Assembly (NCBI RefSeq): GCF_004022215.1
Contig: NZ_SAUZ01000009.1
Span: 1 to 64,000 of the forward strand
Source of the DNA: Paenirhodobacter populi
GTDB taxonomy: Bacteria > Pseudomonadota > Alphaproteobacteria > Rhodobacterales > Rhodobacteraceae
Direction: 5' to 3'
DNA length: 64,000 bases
Part shown: positions 53,117 through 61,889 of the stretch, piece by piece
How the letters are laid out: each line of letters opens with the position of its first letter
Numbering within the stretch: position 1 is the stretch's first letter
Position numbers and translations under genes: made by a program
The notes under the pieces: model-generated
The model's input: only the letters and a program-made list of their open reading frames with translations
Database searches by the model: none
Told to the model about the DNA's origin: nothing

Positions 53117-53973
53117 TGACAGATCGCAGCAAACTTGCCCCCGGCTACGACGACCTGCACGGCAAGCCCGTCGCCAAGCGGCTCCATTGGGGCCGCTGGA
53201 TGGCGGCGGGGATTCTCGTCATCCTGCTGGGCCTTCTGGTCCGGGCCTTCGCACGCGGCCAGATCGAATGGTCCGTGGTGGGCCAGTTCTTCACCGCGCA
53301 GGCGATCCTCGCCGGTATCGTCAACACCATGTTCATGGCCGTGCTGGCCATGTTCCTTGGCATCGTGCTGGGCATCATCGTGGCGATCATGCGGCTGTCG
53401 TCCAACCCGGTCCTCGTCTCGGTCGCCGCGGGCTATACCTGGCTGTTCCGCGGCACCCCGCTGATCCTGCAACTGCTGTTGTGGTTCAACATCGCGCTGG
53501 TCTTTCCGACGATCGGCATTCCCGGGCTGTGGGAAGGGCGCGCGGTCGACATCATGACACCCTTCGTCGCCGCGTTGCTGGGCCTGTCGCTGAATCAGGG
53601 GGCCTATACCTCCGAAGTGATCCGCGCGGGCATCATCTCGGTCGACGAGGGCCAGCATGACGCCGCCAGCGCCATCGGCATGAGCAGGATGCGCGCATTG
53701 CGCCGGATCGTGCTGCCGCAGGCGATGAAGGTGGTGCTGCCGCCGCTTGGCAACGAGTTCATCTCGATGATCAAGACCACCTCGCTCGCCAGTGTCATCC
53801 AGTATCCCGAGGTGCTGCACAGCGCCGAGAACATCTACTTTGCGAATTCGCGGGTGATCGAGCTGCTGATCGTGGCGGGGCTGTGGTATCTGATCGTGGT
53901 GTCGGCCCTGACGCCGCTGCAGATGCTGCTGGAACGGCATTTCTCGCGCGGAACGGCAAGGAGGGCGAAATGA
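53116..53973 (+). CDS. Polar amino-acid ABC transporter permease (HisM/GlnP type)
   Basis: 285 residues. A cytoplasmic start ([19 protein letters not shown]) is followed by about five or six helices. The HisMQ signature is [42 protein letters not shown], lying at roughly residues 160-205 and contacting the ATPase. A single permease gene suggests a homodimeric channel. The ATG shares a base with the upstream stop, and the stop overlaps the ATPase start (ATGA), so all three transporter parts are coupled. Confidence 0.94.
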   Translation: MTDRSKLAPGYDDLHGKPVAKRLHWGRWMAAGILVILLGLLVRAFARGQIEWSVVGQFFTAQAILAGIVNTMFMAVLAMFLGIVLGIIVAIMRLSSNPVLVSVAAGYTWLFRGTPLILQLLLWFNIALVFPTIGIPGLWEGRAVDIMTPFVAALLGLSLNQGAYTSEVIRAGIISVDEGQHDAASAIGMSRMRALRRIVLPQAMKVVLPPLGNEFISMIKTTSLASVIQYPEVLHSAENIYFANSRVIELLIVAGLWYLIVVSALTPLQMLLERHFSRGTARRAK

Positions 53974-54740
53974 CGATCCGTCCCATGGTTGCGATCCGCA
54001 ACGTCGACAAGACCTTCGGCAGCTATCAGGCGCTCGACGGCGTATCGCTCGACGTCATGCCCGGCGAGGTGACCTGCCTGATCGGCGCGTCGGGTTCGGG
54101 CAAGACGACGCTGCTGCGCTCGGTCAACCAGCTCCATCCGATCGACGCGGGGGCGATCTGGCTCGACGGCGAGCTTCTGGGCAAGCGTCAGGTCGGACAA
54201 CACCTGCATCTGCTCAGCGACAGGGAGATCGCCCGCCAGCGCCGCGCCACCGGCATGGTGTTCCAGCGCTTCAACCTGTTCCCGCACATGACCGCGGTGC
54301 AGAACATCATGGAAGGCCCGATACAGGTGCAGGGCCGCCCCGCCCGCGAGGTGCGCGCCGAGGCGATGGATCTGCTGGCGCGCGTCGGACTGGCGGACAA
54401 GGCGGGCAACTACCCGTCCGAGCTGTCGGGCGGGCAGCAGCAGCGCGTCGCCATCGCCCGGGCGCTGGCGATGAAGCCGAAGCTGATGCTGTTCGACGAA
54501 CCGACCTCGGCGCTGGACCCGGAACTGGTGGGCGAGGTGCTCGCCGTGATGCAGGAACTTGCGCGCAGCGGCATGACGATGATGGTCGTCACGCACGAGC
54601 TGGGCTTCGCGCGCGAAGTGGCCGACACGGTCGTCTACATGGATGCCGGCCGCATCGTCGAGTGCGGCGCCCCGACGCAGGTGCTGGCCGATCCGCGCGA
54701 GGAACGCACCCGGAATTTCATCTCCAAGGTCCTCAAGTGA
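53970..54740 (+). CDS. Polar amino-acid ABC transporter ATP-binding protein (HisP/GlnQ type)
   Basis: 256 residues from the ATG overlapping the permease stop. Walker A is GASGSGKTT near 38-46, the Q loop is in [12 protein letters not shown], the signature is LSGGQQQR near 152, Walker B is [14 protein letters not shown], and the H-loop is [13 protein letters not shown]. There is an unusual insertion ([21 protein letters not shown], about 73-93) before the Q loop, as in other GlnQ-type proteins. It energises the permease encoded just upstream. Confidence 0.95.
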   Translation: MTIRPMVAIRNVDKTFGSYQALDGVSLDVMPGEVTCLIGASGSGKTTLLRSVNQLHPIDAGAIWLDGELLGKRQVGQHLHLLSDREIARQRRATGMVFQRFNLFPHMTAVQNIMEGPIQVQGRPAREVRAEAMDLLARVGLADKAGNYPSELSGGQQQRVAIARALAMKPKLMLFDEPTSALDPELVGEVLAVMQELARSGMTMMVVTHELGFAREVADTVVYMDAGRIVECGAPTQVLADPREERTRNFISKVLK

Positions 54741-54797
54741 TCCTCTCCGGAGGGACGACAGCCCCTCCTCATTTCCCTCTTGCGAAAGTTTCAGACC

Positions 54798-55610
54798 ATG
54801 AAAACCTTCCTGACGGCTGCACTGATCTGTGGAACTGCCTTCGGCGCGATGGCCCAGACCCTTCCCGAAACCGTGCAGCAAAGCGGCGTGCTGCGCATCG
54901 CCAATACGCCGAATTATCCGCCGCTCGAATTCCGCGATCCGGCGACGAACACGCTGACCGGTTTCGACATCGATCTGGCGACGGCGCTGGCCGAGAAGCT
55001 CGGCGTGAAGATCGAATGGCAGGAACTCGCCTTTGCGACGATGCTGCCCGCGCTGGAAACCGGGCGGATCGACGTGATCATGTCGGGGATGAGCGATCTG
55101 CCGACGCGGCATGAAACGGCGACCTTCGTCGATTACCTGCGCAGCGGGCCGCAATTCTTCGTCCTTTCCACCAATGCAGACGCCTTTACGGACGAGAAGT
55201 CGGTCTGCGGCAAGTCGGTCGGCGCCAGCCGCCGCACCTCCTACCCGCAGGAGATCGCCGCCTGGAGCGAGGCGAATTGCGGCGACAATCCGGTGAAATT
55301 CGTCGGCACCGACGGTTCGGCCGACGCGCGCACGCAGCTCAAGCAGGGGCGCATCGACGTCGCCGTGCAGGGCAATGAAACGCTGCCCTATGTGATGGAT
55401 CAGGAAGAAGGCACCTATCACACGATCGGCAAGCCGATTTCGTTCCAGTTGATGGGCATTGCCGTGCCGGTGAAGGAAACCGCCTTCCAGCAGACGCTGG
55501 CAGACGCGCTTGACGCGGTGATCGCCGACGGCACCTACGGCGCGTTGCTGGAAAAATGGCAGTTGCAGGAAAGCGGCGTGGAAAAGGCGACGATCAATGG
55601 CGCGCATTGA
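54798..55610 (+). CDS. Polar amino-acid ABC substrate-binding protein (family 3), second copy
   Basis: 270 residues. The signal peptide MKTFLTAALICGTAFGAMAQ precedes SGVLRIANTPNYPPLEF, LTGFDIDLATALAEKLGVKIEW and DVIMSGMSDLPTRHETATFVDYL. It is clearly a paralogue of the protein at 52298, with the same Cys pair (SVCGKS and EANCG). Two binding proteins for one permease/ATPase set suggest two ligands or two affinities. ATG 54798 is chosen; a TTG six codons out is possible, and neither has a good ribosome site. The last 14 bases overlap the next gene. Confidence 0.92.
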   Translation: MKTFLTAALICGTAFGAMAQTLPETVQQSGVLRIANTPNYPPLEFRDPATNTLTGFDIDLATALAEKLGVKIEWQELAFATMLPALETGRIDVIMSGMSDLPTRHETATFVDYLRSGPQFFVLSTNADAFTDEKSVCGKSVGASRRTSYPQEIAAWSEANCGDNPVKFVGTDGSADARTQLKQGRIDVAVQGNETLPYVMDQEEGTYHTIGKPISFQLMGIAVPVKETAFQQTLADALDAVIADGTYGALLEKWQLQESGVEKATINGAH

Positions 55611-56484
55611 GTCCTTTGACGACCTGCCCCGGCGGGCGCCCAATGCGGCGCCCCCTGCGCCGCTCTATCCCTGGCCCGAAGGCTATGGCGCAGCGATGTT
55701 CCTGTCCTTCGACGTCGATGCGGAATCGGCCTGGACGGCGAAGGATCCGGACAACTTCAACCGTCTGGTGACGATGAGTTATGGCGGCTACGAGGCGCGC
55801 GTCGGCACGCCGAAACTGCTTGAGCTGCTCGATCAGCTTGGCCTGAAGGCGACGTTCTTCATCACCGGATGGACGCTCGACGCCCATCCCGCGATGTGTG
55901 AGGCGATCCTCAAGGCGGGGCATGAGATCGGCCACCACGGCTATCACCACCTGCTGCCCGATCCCGGCAGCCCGCGGCTGATCGAGGAAGTGGATGCCGG
56001 TCTCGACGCGCTGAAACGCCGGCTGGGCGTGGTGCCCAAGGGCTATCGCGCGCCCTCGGGCGAGTTCTGCGAAGAGCTGCGCGTCGCGCTGGCGGAACGG
56101 GGTTTCGTCTATACCTCATCCTTCCGCGACGATGTCCGGCCCTATCGTCACATCCTGGACGACGGCCGCCCCGGCACCATCGAACTGCCGCCGACGGCAA
56201 GCTACGACGACTGGATGCTGGGTCTTTCGGCGCGGTTCAGCCCCCGGCCGATCTTTCCGAAGGAACATGTGCTTTCGATCTGGAAGGATGAGCTGGACGA
56301 GACCCGCGACTGGGGCGCGATGGTGACGACGGTGCTGCATCCGCAATGCTCGGGGCGGCCGATGCGGCTGCGGCTTTTGCGGGAGTTCCTGACCTACGCC
56401 CAGTCCTTCCCCGATCTCTGGATCACCACGGGCGAGGAGATCGCCGCGAACTACCTGCGCCACGAACAGGCGGAAGCACGCTGA
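55597..56484 (+). CDS. NodB-fold polysaccharide deacetylase family protein, possible cyclic-imide hydrolase or allantoinase-like enzyme
   Basis: 295 residues. The NodB fold is shown by LSFDVDAES (metal Asp near 38-40), KATFFITGWTLDAHPAMCEAI (about 85-105), GHEIGHHGYHHL (about 108-119, metal His pair) and KGYRAPSGEFCEEL (about 148-161). There is no signal peptide, so it is cytoplasmic, which argues against cell-wall polysaccharide as substrate. PuuE allantoinases and bacterial cyclic imidases share this fold and size. It ends the amino-acid transporter operon (14-base overlap) and lies near a hydantoinase locus, so a cyclic amide or imide is a fair guess. Confidence 0.82.
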   Translation: MARIESFDDLPRRAPNAAPPAPLYPWPEGYGAAMFLSFDVDAESAWTAKDPDNFNRLVTMSYGGYEARVGTPKLLELLDQLGLKATFFITGWTLDAHPAMCEAILKAGHEIGHHGYHHLLPDPGSPRLIEEVDAGLDALKRRLGVVPKGYRAPSGEFCEELRVALAERGFVYTSSFRDDVRPYRHILDDGRPGTIELPPTASYDDWMLGLSARFSPRPIFPKEHVLSIWKDELDETRDWGAMVTTVLHPQCSGRPMRLRLLREFLTYAQSFPDLWITTGEEIAANYLRHEQAEAR

Positions 56485-56490
56485 AACCCA

Positions 56491-56520
56491 AAAGGCCGCG
56501 ATTGTGTCGCGGCCTTTTTC
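56491..56520 (+). terminator. Intrinsic terminator of the DUF1028/amino-acid transporter operon
   Basis: AAAGGCCGCGA (56491-56501), loop TTGTG, TCGCGGCCTTT (56507-56517), then TTC. It is a perfect eleven-pair stem with a T-run, seven bases after the stop. Confidence 0.93.
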
Positions 56521-56597
56521 ATTCATCCGGCCTCAGGGCTCACCTGTTCCGCCCGAAAAATCGCCCGGCACGAGGCCGGGCGCAGGCGGGGGAAGAC

Positions 56598-57878
56598 CTA
56601 TCGGCAATATTTCCGATACAGGAACTCGGTCAGCACGGCGCAGCCTTCAAGGAAATCGTCGATCTCCATCGCCTCGAGCGGGTTGTGGCTGCCGTTTTCA
56701 TTGCGGATGAACAGCATCGCCATCGGAACGCCGGCGGCGGCGAAGGCGGCGGCGTCATGCGAGGCGGGCGAGCCGAGATCGATGAACCCCGTGCCAAGCG
56801 CCCGCGCCGCAGCGACCAGCCCGCCGCGCAGATCCGGGTCCACCGGGCCGACGGGCGCGCTCTTGCGCGGGCCAAGCTCGACGCGCACGGAATGGTTGGC
56901 CTCGGCCCGGGCGACGATGCGCAGGAATTCCTGCTCGATCTCGGCGAGCGTCTTTTCGTCATAGGCCCGCACGTCGATCGAGAAATGGAACAGCCCCGGC
57001 ACCGTGGTCAGCCCGTGAAAGGCCGCGTCGGTGTGGAAACGGCCGAAGGTGACGGCAAGCGGCGTGCCCTCGGCCTCCCGCGCGGTCCAGAGCTTTTCCA
57101 TCTCGGTCGCGATCTCGGCCCCGGCGATGGCGGCATCGTGGCGGAAGCGGTGCGGCGTGCCGACATGGCCGTGACGGCCGACGATCTTCGCATCGGGATA
57201 GCGGAAGTTGCCGGGAATGCCGGTGCAGATCCCGATCGGCCTGCCTTCCTCGACCAGCGAGGGCGCCTGCTCGATATGCAGTTCGATATAGGCTTCGAGG
57301 GTCGCCGGGTCGAGCGGGCGGGCGCCGTTGCGCAGCGCCTCGACATCGCAGCCGCAGGCCGCCATGTGGTCGGCCAGAGTGCGCCCGGTGTCGATCCGGC
57401 GGGCGGTGTCGTAGGTTTCCACCGGCAGCGTGCCAAGCGCCGCGCGCGAGCCGACATAGGAGGTCTGGAACCAGACGCTCTCTTCGGCGCGGATCCCCAT
57501 TGCGCAAAGGTTGATCCGCGGCCGCGCGTCAAGCGCGCGCAAGGCGCGGATCGCGACGAGCCCTGCCAGCGCGCCCGCCGCGCCGTCGAAATTGCCGCCG
57601 CGCGGCACACTGTCGAGATGCGAGCCCATCATCACCGTGCGCAGATCGTCCGCGGCGGTCCAGCGCGCATAGGTGTTGCCCGCCGCATCGACCGAGAGGC
57701 CAAGACCGCTTGCCTCGGCCGCCCGGGCCATCACCTCGTGACCGCGGTTCTCGCCGGGGCCATAGGTGTCGCGGGTGATCCCGCCGGCGGGATCGGTGCC
57801 GATCGCGGCCAGATCGTCGAAGAAGCCAGCCGCAAAGTCGCGCTGGCCGAACACCGCCATGCGAACCGTCTGGGCCAT
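56598..57878 (-). CDS. Zn-dependent hydrolase, N-carbamoyl-L-amino-acid hydrolase/allantoate amidohydrolase type
   Basis: 426 residues from ATG 57878, with AGGA six bases ahead. M20 metal-site motifs of the HyuC group: GSHLDSVPRGGNFDG (His87, Asp98), RAEES (Glu132-133), ELHIEQAPSLVEEG (His near 200) and a C-terminal SPASHDAAAFA (His near 386). It should cleave N-carbamoyl amino acids to amino acid, CO2 and ammonia, the second step of hydantoin use after the hydantoinase at 61890. It is transcribed away from the transporter genes, with the shared control region at 57879-58237. Allantoate or beta-ureido acids are alternative substrates. Confidence 0.9.
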   Translation of the reverse strand: MAQTVRMAVFGQRDFAAGFFDDLAAIGTDPAGGITRDTYGPGENRGHEVMARAAEASGLGLSVDAAGNTYARWTAADDLRTVMMGSHLDSVPRGGNFDGAAGALAGLVAIRALRALDARPRINLCAMGIRAEESVWFQTSYVGSRAALGTLPVETYDTARRIDTGRTLADHMAACGCDVEALRNGARPLDPATLEAYIELHIEQAPSLVEEGRPIGICTGIPGNFRYPDAKIVGRHGHVGTPHRFRHDAAIAGAEIATEMEKLWTAREAEGTPLAVTFGRFHTDAAFHGLTTVPGLFHFSIDVRAYDEKTLAEIEQEFLRIVARAEANHSVRVELGPRKSAPVGPVDPDLRGGLVAAARALGTGFIDLGSPASHDAAAFAAAGVPMAMLFIRNENGSHNPLEAMEIDDFLEGCAVLTEFLYRKYCR

Positions 57879-58237
57879 TGTGTCATCCTGTGCGGGGATC
57901 ATCGTTCGCTGTTTCCTGCTGCGTGCCCGTGAAACGACAGGCTGCCGCGTCCGGGAAGGGTCGAGGCCCGGCCCGGACGATGCGCCGGTCCTGCCGCCGC
58001 CGATACTGCGGCCGGTTCCGTTTCCGGACAATGCCATGCGGCCACCCGCGCCTATTGCTTATGCGCCGCCCGTATTTCCGCCGCGAATAGTCCGGGCCAT
58101 CCTATCCGGCGGGCGAATACTGCCCGCACAATCCGAATACCCCGCACGGCGATTGTGAAGGCGCGGACCTTGCCTTCGGCCGGAGCCGGGCGCCACTATC
58201 CCCCGATGTCCCCCAGCAAAGAGCCCTTCGTCCGAAC
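57879..58237. other. Divergent control region of the hydantoin-use genes
   Basis: No gene is seen in these 359 bases. They hold three CGAATA direct repeats (58084, 58114, 58134) and the inverted repeat GCGGGC-GAATACT-GCCCGC (58109-58127). Both are described as a candidate regulator site. Confidence 0.45.
58084..58139. promoter_or_regulatory. Three CGAATA direct repeats with an embedded inverted repeat
   Basis: CGAATA occurs at 58084-58089, 58114-58119 and 58134-58139, exactly 30 and 20 bases apart, which is close to whole helical turns. The middle copy lies in the loop of GCGGGC/GCCCGC (58109-58127). The array ends about 100 bases before the permease start. It looks like a multi-site activator target; no regulator gene is adjacent. 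Confidence 0.4.
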
Positions 58238-59179
58238 ATGATCCGCTATGTGCTGCGCCGGCTTCTGTCGACCATCCCGGTGATGCTGACGGTCGCCCTG
58301 ATCGTCTTCTCGATCCTCTATTTCTCGCCCGGAGATCCCGCGGCGCTGATCGCGGGCGAGACCGCAACGGCCGAGGATGTGTAGCGCGTGCGTCATGCGC
58401 TCGGGCTCGATCGGCCGTTCGCGCTGCAGTTCGGATCCTGGCTCTGGGGGGTGCTGCACTTCGATCTGGGCAATTCACTGTTCAGCAACATGCCTGTCGC
58501 CACGATGATCGGGCAGCGGCTGGAACCGACGCTGTCGCTGATGGCGGTGACGCTGGTGTTTTCCGTGCTGATCGCGGTGCCGGTGGGGGTCTGGGCCGCC
58601 TGGCGCAAGGGCGGCGGTTTTGACCGGGTGACGACGGTGATCGCCGTGGTCAGCTTCTCGATCCCGGTCTTCGCCTGCGGTTATGCGGGGGCATGGCTGT
58701 TCGCGCTCAAGCTCGGCTGGCTGCCGGTGCAGGGCTACACGCCGCTCTCCGAAGGGATCGTGCCGTGGTTCCGGCAGCTCATCCTGCCCGCCGCGTCGCT
58801 CGGCACCGCCTATGTCGCGCTGATCGCGCGGATCACCCGGGCCTCGATGCTCGAAACGCTCGATCAGGACTATATCCGCACGGCCCGGGCCAAGGGGCTC
58901 GGCGACGGCAGGATCCTGTTCCTGCACGCCCTCAAGAACGCCTCGGTGCCGATCATCACCATCATCGGTATCGGTGTCGCGATGCTGATCGGCGGCGCCG
59001 TGGTCACGGAAAGCGTCTTCGTCATCCCCGGGCTGGGCCGGCTGACCGCGGAATCGATCCTGCGGCGGGATTTCCCGGTGATTCAGGGCATCGTGCTGTT
59101 CTTCAGCTTTTCCTACGTGCTGGTGAACCTGCTGATCGATCTGGTCTATGCCTTCGTCGATCCCCGGATCCGGTATTGA
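58238..59179 (+). pseudogene. Peptide ABC permease (DppB type) interrupted by one in-frame TAG
   Basis: The frame opens with ATG 58238 (MIRYVLRRLLSTIPVMLTVA, then FSPGDPAALIAGETATAEDV) and meets TAG at 58382-58384, codon 49. It continues in the same frame with RVRHALGLDRPFALQFGSWLWG to a normal end at 59179. Without that codon it is a complete 313-residue DppB with the DQDYIRTARAKGLGDG coupling loop. A single GAG-to-TAG change would explain it. Restart at GTG 58388 would lose the first membrane helix, which is needed for topology. The other transporter genes look intact, so this is a fresh mutation, a strain-specific lesion, a sequencing error or read-through. Confidence 0.85.
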
Positions 59180-59189
59180 GGGGAACGCC

Positions 59190-60035
59190 ATGGCAGCCAT
59201 CACCCTCCCCATGCGCCGTATCGCGCGCCGCCACCCCGGTCTGGCCCTCGGCGCGGCGATCCTTGCGGCGCTCTGCCTGCTCGCGCTGTGCGCGCCGCTG
59301 GTCACGCCGGTCGATCCGGGCTTCGTCGACATGAGCCAGCGCGCGAAGGCGCCGTCGTGGGACCATATCTTCGGCACCGACATGCTGGGCCGCGACCTGT
59401 TCGCCCGCATCATCTACGGCGGGCGCCTGTCGCTGAGCATCGGCGTCGCGGTGGCGCTGATCGCGACGGTGGCGGGCACGGTGATCGGGCTTGTCGCGGG
59501 GTATGTGCGGCTGGCCGACGCGATCCTGATGCGGATCATGGACGGGGTGATGTCGATCCCCTCGGTGCTGCTCGCGGTCGCGCTGATGGCGCTGTCGACC
59601 GGCTCGATCGGCAATGTGATCGTGGCGATCTCGATTTCCGGCATCCCGAGGATCGCGCGGCTGGTGCGCGGCTCGGTGCTGTCGCTGCGCGAGGCGGTCT
59701 TTGTCGAGGCGGTGATCGGCGGCGGCGTTGGGACCGGACGGATCATCTTTCGCCACATCCTGCCGAATGCCGCCGCACCGATCATCGTCAACGCCACCTA
59801 TCTGTGCGCCGGCGCCATGCTGTCCGAGGCGGTGCTGTGCTTCATCGGCGCGGGCACGCCGCCCACGGTGCCGTCCTGGGGCAACATCATGGCCGAGGGT
59901 CGCACCCTGTGGATGGTCAAGCCGCATATCGTCGCCTTCCCGGCGCTGATACTGTCGATCGCCATCCTCGCGGTGAACATGGTCGGCGACGGGCTGCGCG
60001 ACATGCTCGACCCGCGTGCCGGGCGGCGGAACTGA
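59190..60035 (+). CDS. Peptide-type ABC transporter permease (DppC type), hydantoin locus
   Basis: 281 residues from the ATG at 59190, with GAGGGGAA ahead. The first helix is LGAAILAALCLLALCAPLV. The DppC signature is HIFGTDMLGRDLFARIIYGGRLSLSIG. The ATPase-coupling loop is REAVFVEAVIGGGVGTGRIIFRHILPN (about 170-196). It is the second channel subunit. The partner DppB upstream has the premature stop, so as written in this sequence the transporter would lack a full channel. The ATPase gene follows after nine bases. Confidence 0.93.
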   Translation: MAAITLPMRRIARRHPGLALGAAILAALCLLALCAPLVTPVDPGFVDMSQRAKAPSWDHIFGTDMLGRDLFARIIYGGRLSLSIGVAVALIATVAGTVIGLVAGYVRLADAILMRIMDGVMSIPSVLLAVALMALSTGSIGNVIVAISISGIPRIARLVRGSVLSLREAVFVEAVIGGGVGTGRIIFRHILPNAAAPIIVNATYLCAGAMLSEAVLCFIGAGTPPTVPSWGNIMAEGRTLWMVKPHIVAFPALILSIAILAVNMVGDGLRDMLDPRAGRRN

Positions 60036-60044
60036 GGGGACGGA

Positions 60045-61865
60045 ATGACCGACCAGAACGAACCGCTGCTGTCCGTCCGCAATCTGCGGGTCTCGCTGCC
60101 GACCGAGGATGGCGCGGCCGAGATCCTGCACGGCATCGACTTCGACCTGAACCGCAACGAGATCCTCGCGGTGGTGGGGGAGTCGGGTTCGGGCAAGTCC
60201 GTCACGGCGCTGACGCTGATGGGGTTGCTGCCCGCGCGGGTGTCGGGCTCGGTGCGCTTTGACGGACGCGAACTGACCGGCCTCACGCGCGAAGAGATGC
60301 GCCAGCTCCGCGGCCGGGGCATCGCGATGATCTTTCAGGAACCGATGACCTCGCTGAACCCGCTGCTGAAGGTGGGCTACCAGCTTGAAGAGGCGCTGCG
60401 CGCCCATGAACGGATGGACCGCCGCACCGCGCGCGCCCGCGCGCTGGACCTGATGCGCAAGGTGCGGATCCCGGATCCCGAGCGGCGGATGGACAGCTAT
60501 CCGCATCATTTCTCGGGCGGGATGCGGCAGCGGGTGATGATCGCCATGGCGCTGGCCGGGCGGCCGAAACTGCTGATCGCGGACGAACCGACGACGGCGC
60601 TCGACGTCACGATCCAGGCCGAGATCCTTGAGCTGATCCGCGATCTGCAGCGGCTCGAGGGGATGGCCGTGCTGTTCATCACCCATGACATGGGCGTGGT
60701 GGCGGAAATCGCCGACCGCACGATGGTGATGTATCACGGCCGCGCCGTCGAGACCGGCCCGACCGACGAGGTCTTCGCCGCGCCGAAGGCCGATTACACC
60801 CGCGCATTGCTGGACGCCGTGCCGCGGCTGGGGGAGATGGCCGGCCATGACGGTCCGCAGCGGTTCCGCGGTCTGGCCGGAACCGGAACCCCCGTCGCGC
60901 CGCGCTCTGCGGACCTGAAAAAACCGCAAACGGTGCTGGACGTGCGGCACCTGCAGAAACGGTTCGAGATCAAGGGCGGCATCTTCGGTCGCGTCACCGG
61001 CCGGGTGCATGCGATCGAGGACGTGTCCTTCAGCCTGATGTCGGGCGAAACGCTGGCACTGGTGGGCGAATCCGGCTGCGGCAAATCGACCACGGGGCGC
61101 GCGATCTCGCGGCTGATCGAGGCGGATGGCGGGTCGGTCATGCTTGACGGGTTCGACGCGCTGAACGTGTCCGGCGCGGATCTGCGGAGGATGCGGCGTT
61201 CGGTGCAGATGATCTTTCAGGATCCCTACGCCAGCCTCAACCCCCGCATCCGGATCGGCGCCTCGCTGTGCGAGGCCTATCTGGTCAACCGGCTGGGCAG
61301 CCCGGCCGAGGCGCAGGACAAGGCCGCGCATCTGCTGACCAAGGTCGGGCTGAACCCCGATGTCGCGCGCCGCTTCCCGCATGAATTCTCGGGCGGGCAG
61401 CGGCAGCGCATCGCCATCGCACGGGCGCTGATGCTCGACCCGCGGGTGATCGTCGCGGATGAGGCGGTCTCGGCGCTCGACGTTTCGGTCAAGGCGCAGG
61501 TGTCGAACCTGCTGATGGACCTTCAGGAAGAAACCGGCGTCGGCTACCTGTTCATCAGCCATGACATGGCCGTGGTCGAACGGATCGCGCATCGGGTCGC
61601 GGTGATGTATTCCGGCCGCATCGTCGAGATCGGCCCCCGCGCGGCCGTCTTCGGCACACCGTCGCATCCCTACACCCGGCGCCTTCTTTCGGCGGTGCCG
61701 GTGCCGGATCCGGCGCGGCGCAGGGCCGCACACGCCCCCGCGCCGTTCGAGACGCGAAGCCCGATCCGGCCCCCCGGCCACGTCACCCCGCCGCTCCGCT
61801 ACCGCGAAGTCGCGCCCGGGCATCTCGTCGAGGAAACCAGCATGTCGGAGTTCGCAAGAACCTGA
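60045..61865 (+). CDS. Peptide-type ABC transporter ATP-binding protein, fused DppD-DppF, hydantoin locus
   Basis: 606 residues with two ABC modules. The first has Walker A GESGSGKS near 45, a SGGMRQR signature near 160 and Walker [13 protein letters not shown]. The second has GESGCGKST near 345, SGGQRQR near 450 and [17 protein letters not shown]-type tails are present in both ([23 protein letters not shown]). Its length and build match the ATPase at 44350, so the two transporter systems are paralogous. The end [15 protein letters not shown] is followed by the hydantoinase gene after 24 bases. No binding-protein gene of this system is seen before the window ends. Confidence 0.94.
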   Translation: MTDQNEPLLSVRNLRVSLPTEDGAAEILHGIDFDLNRNEILAVVGESGSGKSVTALTLMGLLPARVSGSVRFDGRELTGLTREEMRQLRGRGIAMIFQEPMTSLNPLLKVGYQLEEALRAHERMDRRTARARALDLMRKVRIPDPERRMDSYPHHFSGGMRQRVMIAMALAGRPKLLIADEPTTALDVTIQAEILELIRDLQRLEGMAVLFITHDMGVVAEIADRTMVMYHGRAVETGPTDEVFAAPKADYTRALLDAVPRLGEMAGHDGPQRFRGLAGTGTPVAPRSADLKKPQTVLDVRHLQKRFEIKGGIFGRVTGRVHAIEDVSFSLMSGETLALVGESGCGKSTTGRAISRLIEADGGSVMLDGFDALNVSGADLRRMRRSVQMIFQDPYASLNPRIRIGASLCEAYLVNRLGSPAEAQDKAAHLLTKVGLNPDVARRFPHEFSGGQRQRIAIARALMLDPRVIVADEAVSALDVSVKAQVSNLLMDLQEETGVGYLFISHDMAVVERIAHRVAVMYSGRIVEIGPRAAVFGTPSHPYTRRLLSAVPVPDPARRRAAHAPAPFETRSPIRPPGHVTPPLRYREVAPGHLVEETSMSEFART

Positions 61866-61889
61866 CGCGAGAGGAAAGGCATCTGAGCA

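Noticed and set aside
52298-55610. The two binding-protein genes as a recent tandem duplication
   Set aside because: They are clearly homologous, but their sequences have diverged throughout and the permease and ATPase genes lie between them, so an old duplication with separate roles is more likely.
58382-58384. TAG as a pyrrolysine or other recoded codon
   Set aside because: The protein family has no known need for a special residue at this place, no tRNA or PylRS-like gene is in view, and a point mutation or base error is simpler.
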